A stretch of 64,000 nucleotides of DNA from Bacillus wiedmannii (GTDB lineage: Bacteria > Bacillota > Bacilli > Bacillales > Bacillaceae_G). The stretch lies in NCBI RefSeq assembly GCF_001583695.1, contig NZ_LOBC01000028.1:186001-250000 (forward strand), read 5' to 3'. The notes below the pieces were generated by a model, which was not told the origin of the DNA, searched no databases, and was given only the letters and a program-made list of their open reading frames with translations. Position numbers and translations under genes: made by a program. Below are positions 8,921 to 17,867 of the stretch, piece after piece (the stretch's first letter is position 1; every line of letters starts with the position of its first letter).

Positions 8921-8958
8921 ACAAAAAGGATAGATAATAAATTATCTATCCTTTTTGT
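8921..8958. terminator. Long perfect hairpin terminator
   Basis: An 18-base stem (ACAAAAAGGATAGATAAT, 8921-8938) pairs perfectly with 8941-8958, leaving two bases between the arms. It ends in T-runs on both strands and lies downstream of the DinB gene at 9007-9462. Confidence 0.85.
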
Positions 8959-9006
8959 CATTATAATATTTCACAATATAATTTCGTTTTTTATATGCAA
9001 TTACAA

Positions 9007-9462
9007 CTAAAGAGCCTTAATAATACGTTCCATCGCCTTCATTTGTCCAATATGATCAGCTTCATGATAAAGCATCATACCGTAAAGCTCCCCTACTGTT
9101 TCCAATCCTAGGAATGGCTCTGGCAGTTTATTTTCAAATGCTTCTGCTGGAATTTCGTTAATACGTTTTGCTTGTTCTTTTAATTGAGTCGTTAACACTT
9201 CTAACGATGGTCCTTCTGTTTTCCATTTAGACGGTCTTGATCCATACCCAAACATACCTGGATATTCAGTTGGTAATTGTTTGAATTCTTTTCCAAACAT
9301 GAAAACTTCTGCTGCCGTTAACACATGACCGATATGCCAACGAATTGTATTGTTAAAACCCTTTGGCTGCGTATCCGCAGTTTTATCATCTAACGTTTCA
9401 ATAAATTTAACTAATGCCCCACGCGTTATTTCAAATTGTTTTAAACCAATTATTCTATTCAT
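9007..9462 (-). CDS. DinB/YfiT-like superfamily protein
   Basis: A 151-residue four-helix-bundle protein of the DinB family. Metal-ligand histidines are visible at the expected places: WHIGHVLTA near residue 45 and YHEADHIGQMKAMERI near the C-terminus. Such proteins are often metal-dependent thiol S-transferases or of unknown function; the Bacillus context makes bacillithiol chemistry possible, but that is inference. I chose the ATG at 9462, eight bases after AAAGGGA, over an in-frame upstream start that would add nine residues without a good ribosome site. Confidence 0.8.
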   Translation of the reverse strand: MNRIIGLKQFEITRGALVKFIETLDDKTADTQPKGFNNTIRWHIGHVLTAAEVFMFGKEFKQLPTEYPGMFGYGSRPSKWKTEGPSLEVLTTQLKEQAKRINEIPAEAFENKLPEPFLGLETVGELYGMMLYHEADHIGQMKAMERIIKAL

Positions 9463-9667
9463 TTTATCGTTCCCTTTCTTCATGCACAATTTATTATGAA
9501 CTAAGAATGTTCAACTTATTAAAGTTTCACCTTGTTTAATCTATCAGAAACGATTAAGAAAAACATCTAATATGCTTAGTAATAATATTTAAAAGGTTCA
9601 CCCCTAATAAATATAGAATTACTTACTACACAGTTAGTTTAGTAAATAATAGAGGAGTGTCAATTAC

Positions 9668-10156
9668 ATGTTACATATTTTAAAACAACAATATAATCTT
9701 ATTAGTTCTACAAGAGAAACTCTATTTACATTTTTGGGAGAAATCCCACTAGAAAAATTACATAGCACTGTTCCAAATTTCGGAAGCGGTAGCATTATAA
9801 AGACGCATATTCATGTAGCCGATTGCTACCGATACTGGCTTGGATCATTCGCATTCAAGCAAAAACGGGCAGATTTTTCATTTGCTAGTGATTATGAAAT
9901 TGAGCATGCAGATATCGAGAAAGTCCGTGATAGATTTAAGTTAGTAGATGAGGTTGTAATACGTTTTTTAGATGAATACAATGACCGATGGCTCGAAAAT
10001 ATAGCAAATGAAGTGAAATGGCAAAAAGAGCCTTGGAGCACAACTCCGCTATGGCTTTTAACTCATACAGAGACTCATGAGTTTCACCATAAAGGACAAA
10101 TTGTATCAATGACTCGTCACCTTGGATATACTCCTCCTGATACAGATCTTAGTTAA
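9668..10156 (+). CDS. DinB family protein
   Basis: A 162-residue DinB-like protein with histidines at THIHVADCYRYW near residue 42 and HTETHEFHHKGQIVSM near residue 135, the usual three-ligand metal site. It is only distantly similar to the DinB protein encoded divergently at 9007-9462. ATG start with AGAGGAGTG upstream. The function is unknown; a metal-dependent transferase is plausible. Confidence 0.8.
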   Translation: MLHILKQQYNLISSTRETLFTFLGEIPLEKLHSTVPNFGSGSIIKTHIHVADCYRYWLGSFAFKQKRADFSFASDYEIEHADIEKVRDRFKLVDEVVIRFLDEYNDRWLENIANEVKWQKEPWSTTPLWLLTHTETHEFHHKGQIVSMTRHLGYTPPDTDLS

Positions 10157-10360
10157 TTCGACTATTAAAAAACTTGTTGATGCATTTTGTTATGTATAAA
10201 ACTTTTATTATTTGTTTTAGGTATACCATATCATTATAAAATTCATGTAACATCAAAGTAAGACACATACTTTTCAAACAATACACAAAATAAAACTCTT
10301 CTTCCATGTAGAGCAAAAATATTTATATACTCTATCACCAAACTTAAGGAGAAATTTATA

Positions 10361-10897
10361 ATGAGATTAGAGAGTGAAAGAATTTATTTAAGACCTCTTT
10401 GCGAACTAGATGCCCCAATTATATTAGAAAGTACGATGGATACAGAGATACGTTATATGACTGGAACCAAACCTACTTTTTCATTGGAACAAATAAAGAC
10501 ACATATAGCTCATATAAATAATGATTCGAGTCGCTACGATTTCGCTATTTGTTTACAAAGCAATGACGAAATGATTGGAGAGTTGTCGATTTTAGATATC
10601 GATGAGGGTAACAAAAGAGCAGGCTTCCGAATATCGATGCTTTCTATGTCATTAACAGGAAAAGGCTATGGAACTGAAGCTATTAAAATAGTTTTAAGTT
10701 TTGTTTTTGAACAACTATCATTAAATCGTTTACAGTTAGAAGTGTTTAGCCATAATTTACGCGGAATTAGAGCTTATGAAAAAGTTGGGTTTGTAAAAGA
10801 AGGAACCTTACGTCAATCTTTATTTTATAACGATACATACTCGGATGAAATTATTATGGCAATACTTAAAAGTGATTATAAAGATATATCATTGTAA
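10361..10897 (+). CDS. GNAT family N-acetyltransferase (RimJ/RimL-like)
   Basis: A 178-residue protein with the RimJ/RimL plan: N-terminal LESERIYLRPLCELDAP, acetyl-CoA loop GKGYGTEA near residue 103, and LNRLQLEVFSHNLRG / AYEKVGFVKEG near the C-terminus. The substrate is unknown. ATG start nine bases after AAGGAG. A hairpin terminator follows at 10926-10965. Confidence 0.85.
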   Translation: MRLESERIYLRPLCELDAPIILESTMDTEIRYMTGTKPTFSLEQIKTHIAHINNDSSRYDFAICLQSNDEMIGELSILDIDEGNKRAGFRISMLSMSLTGKGYGTEAIKIVLSFVFEQLSLNRLQLEVFSHNLRGIRAYEKVGFVKEGTLRQSLFYNDTYSDEIIMAILKSDYKDISL

Positions 10898-10925
10898 ATA
10901 ACTGTTCTTAAACTATCAACAACTT

Positions 10926-10969
10926 GAAAGAACCTTACCACAATAAAATGCAGTAAGGCTCTTTCATTT
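10926..10969 (+). terminator. Terminator after the GNAT gene
   Basis: GAAAGAaCCTTAC (10926-10938) pairs with GTAAGGcTCTTTC (10953-10965) with one mismatch, followed by a T-rich run. Confidence 0.75.
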
Positions 10970-11005
10970 TTATATCCAATAACAACTCTTAACTCATGTA
11001 TTATA

Positions 11006-11482
11006 TTAATACCAAATTGTCTCCGCATAATTATATGCATCACTATTCGGAATAGCATGTTTCCCTTGCGCTTGTGCCTTTCTTGGATCTAAATCATATA
11101 CCATTGGCGTATAGCATGATGTTTGCCCTTTATTCACAACACCATTTCCTCCAGCACTCCCGCAAGTATATGCCTTTCCATCTGTTTTTCTTACGATTCT
11201 TGCATCAGCTTCGTTATTATATACTGCTGCACGAGTTACTGTAACTTTCGCCCATGCTGTCTTACACGTCGTGCTAAACTTTAATTCTACATAAGAATTG
11301 GAATCAATCCATTTCTTTTCTTTCGTTACAGCGGATTGATCACAGCTATTATAGTAAGGACTTTTCCCATCATACGAATGATCTTCTGCATATGCTTTAT
11401 CGCTATTCGTCGTACTAAACACACTAGTTAAAACGAGCAATGATAGACAAAAACATGCGCTTAGCTTTTTTAAAAGTTTCAA
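11006..11482 (-). CDS. Secreted DUF2690 family protein (second of pair)
   Basis: A 158-residue exported protein. The best start is the TTG at 11482, nine bases after AAAGGAG; it gives a clean signal peptide (LLKKLSACFCLSLLVLTS) cut near AYA-ED at about residue 32. The mature part has four conserved cysteines (YNSCDQ, TTCKTAW, YTCGSAG, TSCYTPMVYD) and a TxCxTAWAKV motif, as in DUF2690 proteins. The function is unknown. It follows its paralogue at 11499-12011 by 16 bases and is probably translated from the same mRNA. Confidence 0.78.
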   Translation of the reverse strand: MKLLKKLSACFCLSLLVLTSVFSTTNSDKAYAEDHSYDGKSPYYNSCDQSAVTKEKKWIDSNSYVELKFSTTCKTAWAKVTVTRAAVYNNEADARIVRKTDGKAYTCGSAGGNGVVNKGQTSCYTPMVYDLDPRKAQAQGKHAIPNSDAYNYAETIWY

Positions 11483-11498
11483 AGTATTCCACTCCTTT

Positions 11499-12011
11499 TT
11501 AATAGCGTCCTGTTTTTCCATAACCGTTATTAAACGTAACCGCTTCAGCATCTGCTGTGTATCCGAAATCAGCAGTTAAATCAAATACCATTCCTGTATA
11601 AGTGCTCGTTTGACCTGTTTTTATTGTGCCGTTTCCCTGATTAGAAGTGACTGATTTTTGGAATACACCATTTTTGTATTTATTCACAACAGCGTACGCA
11701 TACACTCCTCCAGAAACAGCTGGTGCTGGTTGATCTAAAACAAGCTTAGACCATGCTGCATGACATTTATTACTGTAACGTAAATACACTGTTCCTACTT
11801 TTTTACTACCTTCGTACACGGCTGTAGACTTTGCATTAAATCCATCAGCATCACACGTTGTACTTCCCCCGTATACCTTTGTTGTTGCTGGATTTTTTCC
11901 GTCATAATAACTACTTAAATCAGTAGCTGCAAATGTACTTTCTTGAAAACTAAATAATACCCCGACACTCACTACACTTAACGCACATACTTTCATTAGC
12001 TTTTTAAACAT
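11499..12011 (-). CDS. Secreted DUF2690 family protein (first of pair)
   Basis: A 170-residue exported protein starting at the ATG at 12011 after GGGGGAG. The signal peptide (FKKLMKVCALSVVSVGVLF) is cut near TFA-ATD at about residue 28. The mature part shares with the downstream paralogue the YYDGKNP/SYDGKSP opening, a cysteine-containing STTCDADG region, the NKCHAAWSKL motif and the GQTSTYTGMVFDL block, but has two cysteines rather than four. Tandem duplication followed by divergence is the simplest reading. Confidence 0.78.
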   Translation of the reverse strand: MFKKLMKVCALSVVSVGVLFSFQESTFAATDLSSYYDGKNPATTKVYGGSTTCDADGFNAKSTAVYEGSKKVGTVYLRYSNKCHAAWSKLVLDQPAPAVSGGVYAYAVVNKYKNGVFQKSVTSNQGNGTIKTGQTSTYTGMVFDLTADFGYTADAEAVTFNNGYGKTGRY

Positions 12012-12312
12012 TTTAAATCTCCCCCTCAAAATAAGTACGTATAATAAAGACAATCTATCCCCTATGTACGCCCCTCCTTTCATACTTCCTAGAGGCATCT
12101 TACAGAAACCAATAAACGTTGTAAATTTCCTTATGATTATTGGAATATACGAAGAAATTTACGTATCCATCTAAGAAAAAAAGTTGAGAAATACACATTT
12201 TATAGCATCCTTTATTTAAAACATAAAAGAACCGATACTCGTTTCATGCAAGCATCGGTTCTTTATACAAAATTGCCATTTTTACTACTATATAAAATAA
12301 ATATTTCTCCAC
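12012..12312. other. Intergenic region with promoter of the DUF2690 pair and a terminator
   Basis: About 300 bases without a gene. It should hold the promoter of the DUF2690 operon on the minus strand and contains the terminator of the LysR gene at 12226-12264. Nothing else was recognised. Confidence 0.6.
12226..12264 (-). terminator. Terminator after the LysR gene
   Basis: AAAGAACCGAT (12226-12236) pairs with ATCGGTTCTTT (12254-12264); a T-rich stretch follows on the minus strand. Confidence 0.75.
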
Positions 12313-13206
12313 TTAATCCGTTGTAAGAAACTCCCTCGTTACATCAATAAATTGCTGCAGTGGCACTGTCATCCATTTATCTTTATGCCAAGCAATTTGT
12401 GTATAAATCGGTGAAATTGCATTTTCTACATGTAACTCTTTTATCGTTCCCTCTCGTATATCTTTTTCTACTACTATCGCGGGTAAAACGGCTATACCTA
12501 AATCTGCAATAACACATTGTTTAATTGCCTCTACACTAACGAACTCAATTTTATTTGCTGGATACACATCTTCTGTACGAAGTAGCTCTTCAAATAAAGT
12601 CCGGTACGAGCACCCTAGCTCTGTTAGCAACAGCGTCTCACTTTCTAAATCTTTTGTAGAAATGGAAGCTTTCTCGAGTAAATGATGCCCTGAAGCAGCT
12701 ACTATTTTTAATTCTTCTTTCATAAGCGGCTCCACATGTAAAGCATCTTCTGTTTTACATTCGTCCAAAATAAAGGCAAGATCGACTTTTCCCTCCATCA
12801 ATTGTTCCTTCGCATCTTTATTGGAATGCGCTGGTTTAAATATAAGTTTTATTTGAGGGAATTGTGCTTTAAACCTCTTTAATATAGAAGGAAGTCTATA
12901 TGTACATTGACTTTCCTGCGCACCGATTATTAATGTACCTGCTATTCCCTCATCATCTTTCACAGCCATTTTTGCTTCGTTACTGAGTGCAATCATCTTG
13001 TCGGCATATAGTTGAAACTTCCTACCTGCTTCAGTTAAGAAAAGGCGTTTTCCTAATCTTTCAAATAACGGCGTACCTAGCTCAGCTTCTAACGTTTTAA
13101 TTTGCGCTGTTACGCTCGATTGAGCAAAGTTTAATTTCTTCGCAGTTTGTGTAAAATTCAAAGTGTCCGCGGCTATTTTAAATGTAACTAATTGTTTTAT
13201 CTCCAT
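12313..13206 (-). CDS. LysR family transcriptional regulator
   Basis: A 297-residue LysR protein: winged HTH in residues 1-60 (FTQTAKKLNFAQSSVTAQIK, ELGTPLFERLGKRLFLTEAG) and a periplasmic-binding-like effector domain from about residue 90 (GTLIIGAQESQCTYRLPSIL). It is transcribed divergently from the quinone oxidoreductase gene, the usual arrangement for a LysR regulator and its target, with CGAT dyads in the shared 123-base region. It probably activates that gene in response to an unknown inducer and represses itself. Confidence 0.88.
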   Translation of the reverse strand: MEIKQLVTFKIAADTLNFTQTAKKLNFAQSSVTAQIKTLEAELGTPLFERLGKRLFLTEAGRKFQLYADKMIALSNEAKMAVKDDEGIAGTLIIGAQESQCTYRLPSILKRFKAQFPQIKLIFKPAHSNKDAKEQLMEGKVDLAFILDECKTEDALHVEPLMKEELKIVAASGHHLLEKASISTKDLESETLLLTELGCSYRTLFEELLRTEDVYPANKIEFVSVEAIKQCVIADLGIAVLPAIVVEKDIREGTIKELHVENAISPIYTQIAWHKDKWMTVPLQQFIDVTREFLTTD

Positions 13207-13223
13207 TTCTCATCCCTCTTTTC

Positions 13224-13251
13224 AATCGTAATTTTCGATTGATTTCATCGA
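13224..13251. promoter_or_regulatory. Overlapping dyads between LysR gene and oxidoreductase
   Basis: Two overlapping 17-base dyads are visible: AATCG-N7-CGATT (13224-13240) and TCGAT-N7-ATCGA (13235-13251). They lie between the divergent genes and match the size of LysR binding half-site pairs. Confidence 0.6.
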
Positions 13252-13262
13252 AATAATCCTCT

Positions 13263-13290
13263 TTGTCTATCGATATTTGTATTGTATGAT
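13263..13290 (+). promoter_or_regulatory. Candidate sigma-A promoter of the oxidoreductase gene
   Basis: TTGTCT (13263-13268) and TATGAT (13285-13290) are 16 bases apart, directly after the LysR-type dyads and 40 bases before the gene start. Confidence 0.5.
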
Positions 13291-13329
13291 AAAGAGCATC
13301 GACAAACAATATAAATGGAGGTATTCCAT

Positions 13330-14295
13330 ATGAAAGCACTTTGTTTCGAACAGTTCGGAAATCCGGATGTACTACAATATAAAGAACTAAATGATCCAAT
13401 CATAAATCCAAATGAAGTTCTTGTCCGTACGAAAGCAATCGGTTTAAATTTCGCCGACATTTATAGACGCCGCGGTGATTATCATCTCGCTGGCAACCCG
13501 CCGTATATATTAGGTTATGAAGGGGCTGGCATTGTTGAAAAAGTAGGAGCTGACGTTACGAATATTAATCCTGGAGATCGTATTGCATTTGCTGATGTAC
13601 CATTTGCTAATGCAGAACTAGTTGCCGTTCCATCTGAGAAAGCAATTATATTTCCAGATTCTATTTCTTTTGAAACAGCCGCTTCTGTCTTATTACAAGG
13701 ATTAACAGCACATTATTTAACGAAAGATAGCTATGAAATAAAACAAGGTGATATAGCTTTAGTACATGCCGCAGCTGGTGGTGTTGGGCAACTTCTTATC
13801 CAAATAATTAAACTACTAGGCGGAACAGTAATCGGCCTCACGTCATCAAAAGAAAAAGCACAAATAGCTACATTAGCTGGTGCTGACCACGTATTTTTAT
13901 ATACGGAAGCATGGCCGGCGAAAGTACTTGAAATAACAAACAGTAATGGAGTAAATGTTGTATATGAATCAGTAGGTTCTACATTAGAGGAAAGTTTTAG
14001 CGCTACTAAAACTGGTGGCACTATCGTATTTTACGGAATGGCCGGCGGTAATCCTGCGCCCGTTGATCCGCGTATGCTGATGGATACTTCAAAAACTTTA
14101 ACTGGCGGAGACCTTTGGAATGTGCTTACTACTTTTGAAGAACGTAAGCAGCGCTCTACTCAATTATTTAATTGGATCACTACTGGAAAATTAAACATTG
14201 CGAATCCTACTACATTCGCCTTACAAGATGGTGCTCTTGCACATAATTTATTAGAGAGCAGAAAAAGTACAGGGAAGATTTTATTAATCCCGTAA
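13330..14295 (+). CDS. Zinc-independent quinone oxidoreductase (MDR superfamily)
   Basis: A 321-residue medium-chain dehydrogenase/reductase of the quinone oxidoreductase type. The N-terminal GroES-like domain (residues 1-120) has VLVRTKAIGLNFADIYRRRG; the Rossmann domain carries VHAAAGGVGQLLIQIIK near residue 145. The zinc-ligand cysteines of alcohol dehydrogenases are absent, which fits NADPH-dependent reduction of quinones or enones in the cytoplasm. The ATG at 13330 follows TGGAGG; five residues further upstream are possible in frame but unlikely. Regulation by the divergent LysR protein is inferred. Confidence 0.87.
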   Translation: MKALCFEQFGNPDVLQYKELNDPIINPNEVLVRTKAIGLNFADIYRRRGDYHLAGNPPYILGYEGAGIVEKVGADVTNINPGDRIAFADVPFANAELVAVPSEKAIIFPDSISFETAASVLLQGLTAHYLTKDSYEIKQGDIALVHAAAGGVGQLLIQIIKLLGGTVIGLTSSKEKAQIATLAGADHVFLYTEAWPAKVLEITNSNGVNVVYESVGSTLEESFSATKTGGTIVFYGMAGGNPAPVDPRMLMDTSKTLTGGDLWNVLTTFEERKQRSTQLFNWITTGKLNIANPTTFALQDGALAHNLLESRKSTGKILLIP

Positions 14296-14305
14296 TTCAC
14301 AAAAT

Positions 14306-14341
14306 GAAAAGGAAGCTAGATTTCTCTATCTTCCTTTTCTT
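14306..14341. terminator. Bidirectional terminator
   Basis: GAAAAGGAAG (14306-14315) pairs with CTTCCTTTTC (14330-14339), extended by an inner TAGA/TCTA pairing; it serves the convergent oxidoreductase and phosphatase genes. Confidence 0.8.
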
Positions 14342-14345
14342 ATTT

Positions 14346-15056
14346 TTATATTTCCACACTTTCTTTCCCTTTTGCAACGTAACTCATATCCCCAACAGAC
14401 TCGACTGTATATGTTCCATCTTGATATACAATCTTTGTCACACTTGCATTTTCCACTCCAAGTTTTGTTTTACTACTGTCTAGCATTTCAATTAATGCAG
14501 TAATCAAAAGCCCATGAACGACAACTAAAACGTTGCCACCTCCATTTGCAGCAGCTTCTTCACTAACTTTATCAATCTCTGCTTTTATACGAGTAGAAAA
14601 TAATTCCCAATCTTCCGCCTGTTTCGTAGGGTCTGCTGCTCTAATCAGATTAATCACTTCTTGAATAGAAAACTTCATAAGTTCTTCTGGTGATGCAACG
14701 CCTGCAGCTTTTCCAACCACATCCCACATATTTTCAAGTTTTTCACCTTCAAAAATACCAAAATTTAATTCTCGTAATTTTTTTCTTTTCTCAAGTTTTA
14801 ACTTTGATTGCTCACTATATTTTAATACTAAATTAGCAGTTTCAATCGCTCGGCCGCTATCACTACTATACGCATTCGTAAAATGAACATCTTTTAATCC
14901 TGTTCCTAAATTAGAGGCAACTTCAACACCTTTTTCTACTAACGGGGAGTCTGCCCAGCCTTGCGCGCGATGATTCGTATTTAATATTGTTTTTCCGTGT
15001 CTTGTAACATATAACGTAACTACATTCTCATTGCTATCTGTTTCTCTATTCTTCAT
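14346..15056 (-). CDS. Histidine phosphatase family protein (phosphoglycerate-mutase-like)
   Basis: A 236-residue branch-1 histidine phosphatase. The catalytic RHG motif is at VTRHGKTILNTNHRAQGWADSPL (residues about 18-40, His 20), and the second catalytic histidine is in VVVHGLLITALIE around residue 182. Members hydrolyse phosphate esters or act as mutases; the substrate is unknown. It has no signal peptide and is cytoplasmic. ATG start with AAAGGAG. Confidence 0.85.
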   Translation of the reverse strand: MKNRETDSNENVVTLYVTRHGKTILNTNHRAQGWADSPLVEKGVEVASNLGTGLKDVHFTNAYSSDSGRAIETANLVLKYSEQSKLKLEKRKKLRELNFGIFEGEKLENMWDVVGKAAGVASPEELMKFSIQEVINLIRAADPTKQAEDWELFSTRIKAEIDKVSEEAAANGGGNVLVVVHGLLITALIEMLDSSKTKLGVENASVTKIVYQDGTYTVESVGDMSYVAKGKESVEI

Positions 15057-15149
15057 CCTTTTCTCTCCTTTTACATTTCTATATCAATTTTACCATCTTA
15101 ATTATTCATTGAGCAAAATATACGTAAGTGAATTTGCTTAATAAAAAAA

Positions 15150-15183
15150 GCTATCTTTCTGTATATCTCTACAAAAAGATAGC
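15150..15183 (-). terminator. Terminator after the GNAT/MutS2-like operon
   Basis: GCTATCTTT (15150-15158) pairs with AAAGATAGC (15175-15183), followed on the minus strand by TTTTTTT. Confidence 0.82.
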
Positions 15184-15216
15184 ATCTTTTATGATTACAT
15201 TTCTTAACTGATATTC

Positions 15217-15741
15217 CTACTCAGCAAATGCACTCGAATACTGAACAACTCCTTCTACACCTTCAAGAGCATTCTCCCTTAATTCCATCACCATAAACAC
15301 CTCTTCAGGCACTTCAAATGGTGCTTTTATATTCCACTTACTTGCTTTCTTAAAGCCAAATTTCGGATAGTACTCTGGATGTCCTAATACTACAACTGAC
15401 CCGTATCCAAGTTCTTTCGCTTTTTCTAACGCAGCTCCAATAAGTTTTCCACCAATTCCTTTTTTCTGATGGCCCCTAGCAACTGAAACTGGTGCAAGTG
15501 CTAATGATTCTTCAGAAATCCCATCCTGTTCTATCGTAATTTCCGATAACATAATGTGACCAACGATTTCCTCATCTACTGCAACGATTGATAATTCAGG
15601 AATAAATGCGTCACATTCTCTAATACGTTTTACAAGTTCATGTTCCTTTTTATCACTAAATTCTTCATTTAAAAATGCTTGTTGTACAACTTCTTCTGTT
15701 TTTCTGTAATCATTTTTTTGTTCTTGTCTAATCGTTACCAT
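15217..15741 (-). CDS. GNAT family N-acetyltransferase (YhbS-like)
   Basis: A 174-residue acetyltransferase with the acetyl-CoA loop ARGHQKKGIGGKLI near residue 90-103 and the VVVLGHPEYYPKFGFKKA segment typical of the YhbS/COG3153 branch. The substrate is unknown. It starts six bases after the stop of the MutS2-like gene on the same strand and is probably the second gene of that operon. Confidence 0.85.
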   Translation of the reverse strand: MVTIRQEQKNDYRKTEEVVQQAFLNEEFSDKKEHELVKRIRECDAFIPELSIVAVDEEIVGHIMLSEITIEQDGISEESLALAPVSVARGHQKKGIGGKLIGAALEKAKELGYGSVVVLGHPEYYPKFGFKKASKWNIKAPFEVPEEVFMVMELRENALEGVEGVVQYSSAFAE

Positions 15742-15747
15742 TCTATA

Positions 15748-17649
15748 TTATCCTCTATTCTTCCTTATTTCTTTTTGGATTTTACGAAGCGCTTTTTTCG
15801 ATCCGCGCTCAATATCATGTTGCATTTTTCTTTCTTTATAATCGACAAATAGTGTATTTAAATCATATCCCTCTGGGTATAATTCCTTCGCCGCTACCTC
15901 TAAAGTAATACGTTTTACATTCACTTCAACAAATTCACCGTTATAATATACAACGACGTTATAGAAATTATCTATTTCCTTATAGATAATACCAAAATCA
16001 TCATAATCTAATACATTTACACGATCGCCGATTTTGTACTCGTAATGATTTTCTCTTTTTCCTTGCACAAATTTCGGTTTTCTAATTTTGCTTTCATTCA
16101 CTTTTTCTAGAGCGTACTCTTTATTTCCCATATACTCTTTCGCTCTTTGCAGTACACGCTCTCTTACGTTCATTTTATTCGCAATCCAAAGCGCATTACT
16201 TTCACCTGATTTACCGATTACTAATTTATAAAGTGGTTCTAGCGTCTCACTATTAAATTGCATCGCCGCATTCATAAAATCATCATGCATTTCTGAGAAT
16301 CGTTTAATTTCACCATAATGCGTACTCGCAACTGTAATACATCCCGCAAGATAAAACTCCTCTAAAATAGAAATTGCAAGTGCTGCCCCTTCATTCGGTT
16401 CAGTCCCGCTTCCTATTTCATCAAATAATAGTAGCGTATTATTATTTGACATCCTCATAATTTCAGATAGATTTTTCATATGAGATGAAAATGTACTGAG
16501 TGCATTTTCGATACTTTGATTATCACCAATATCTACAAATACATTTTCGAAAATAGCAATTTCTGTTTCTTTATCTCCAGCGATATGCAATCCTGACATT
16601 GTCGCTAAAGTTAACAATCCGATTGTTTTTAATACAATTGTTTTCCCGCCTGCATTTGGTCCTGTAATAATTAAACTACGATAGTTTTGACCGATTTCAA
16701 AGTGTAACGGTACTACTTTTCCGCTTAAAAGCGGATGCTTACAATTTACTAAATGAATGTAGCCATGATCATTTAACTTTGGCTCTATTCCATCGATCGA
16801 TTTACTAAACTTCGCTTTTGCAAATACCATATCATACTGACTAATTAATTCCATATTAATTTTTATATGATAAATATTTTCTACTACCATTCCTGATAAA
16901 GTCGCTAAAATTTGATACTCTTCCATCGCTTCTTCTGCTTTCAAACTAGCGAGTTCCGCATTTAACTTTGTAACAGTGTGTGGTTCTATAAATACAGTAG
17001 AGCCTTTAGCGGACGCTTCAACTATACTTCCCGCAACTTGATTTTTATAAGAAGATTTAATTGGAATTGTATACCTATCATCCTTCTTACTAATAAAGAA
17101 CTCTTGAATATACTTCTTATTTGCACTACTATTTAAAAACTTCGTTAAGCGCTCTTTTATTTTTCCGTCTACAGAATCAATGTTATTTCGAATTCGTTTT
17201 AACTCTTTACTCGCAGCTGCATCAATACTATTACCTTTAATGGAAAAGTTGATTTCCTCTTCAATACTTTTATATTCAGTCATTGAATTCGCATAAGAAG
17301 CTAATACTGGCGCAAAAAATTCTTTATCTAACATAAAATTTTTAATCTTTCTACAGCCACGTAAAAAGTCTGAAACACTTACTAATTCTTCAGGATCTAA
17401 AATCATCCCTTTTTCTAATTTTTGAATTGTACTAGCAATATTTGAAATGCCGAAGAAAGGAACATGCCCTTCTGCATCTACTATAGCTCGTGCTTCTGTC
17501 GTTTCATTCAAGCGATTCCTCACTACTTTTATACTCGTACTCGGCTCTAATTTATTTAATAATTCTTTACCTAATCCACTTACACAATAAGATTTCACTA
17601 TATCCTTTAATTCGTTATATTGTAACTTTTCAAAAGTCATCGTATTCAT
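15748..17649 (-). CDS. MutS2-like ATPase lacking the Smr nuclease domain
   Basis: A 633-residue protein of the MutS2 branch. The N-terminal core and clamp region (residues 1-300) includes SIVEASAKGSTVFIEP. The ATPase follows: Walker A GPNAGGKT near residue 328, Walker B LLLFDEIGSG near residue 405, and the STHYGEIKRFSE signature. A KOW-like segment lies at about residue 540-590. Full MutS2 proteins are about 785 residues and end in a Smr nuclease domain; that domain is missing here and the protein ends in a Lys/Arg-rich tail. It may act on branched DNA or stalled ribosomes without cutting, but the role is unknown. The ATG at 17649 follows GAGGAG. Confidence 0.82.
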   Translation of the reverse strand: MNTMTFEKLQYNELKDIVKSYCVSGLGKELLNKLEPSTSIKVVRNRLNETTEARAIVDAEGHVPFFGISNIASTIQKLEKGMILDPEELVSVSDFLRGCRKIKNFMLDKEFFAPVLASYANSMTEYKSIEEEINFSIKGNSIDAAASKELKRIRNNIDSVDGKIKERLTKFLNSSANKKYIQEFFISKKDDRYTIPIKSSYKNQVAGSIVEASAKGSTVFIEPHTVTKLNAELASLKAEEAMEEYQILATLSGMVVENIYHIKINMELISQYDMVFAKAKFSKSIDGIEPKLNDHGYIHLVNCKHPLLSGKVVPLHFEIGQNYRSLIITGPNAGGKTIVLKTIGLLTLATMSGLHIAGDKETEIAIFENVFVDIGDNQSIENALSTFSSHMKNLSEIMRMSNNNTLLLFDEIGSGTEPNEGAALAISILEEFYLAGCITVASTHYGEIKRFSEMHDDFMNAAMQFNSETLEPLYKLVIGKSGESNALWIANKMNVRERVLQRAKEYMGNKEYALEKVNESKIRKPKFVQGKRENHYEYKIGDRVNVLDYDDFGIIYKEIDNFYNVVVYYNGEFVEVNVKRITLEVAAKELYPEGYDLNTLFVDYKERKMQHDIERGSKKALRKIQKEIRKNRG

Positions 17650-17764
17650 TTTGTTTCTCCTCACTTTGATTGATTTCTATCATAAATGAAGATACCTACT
17701 TATTAGATTCCAATGAGCCCTACATTATTCAATTACCATTTTTATACATTTAAAATATATACAA

Positions 17765-17791
17765 AAAAGCTGCGGGGATACCGCAGCTTTT
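17765..17791. terminator. Terminator of an unidentified short minus-strand transcript
   Basis: AAAAGCTGCGG (17765-17775) pairs with CCGCAGCTTTT (17781-17791) around a 5-base loop, with T-runs possible on both strands. No annotated gene ends here. Confidence 0.8.
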
Positions 17792-17867
17792 ACATTTACA
17801 AGGCATGAGTAATAACATATGAGGAAATAAGCCATAAAAACGGATGGCAATCCCCTTATTACACGCT

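Noticed and set aside
10876-11058. A 60-residue frame overlapping two gene ends
   Set aside because: It crosses the terminator at 10926-10965 and has no supporting signals.
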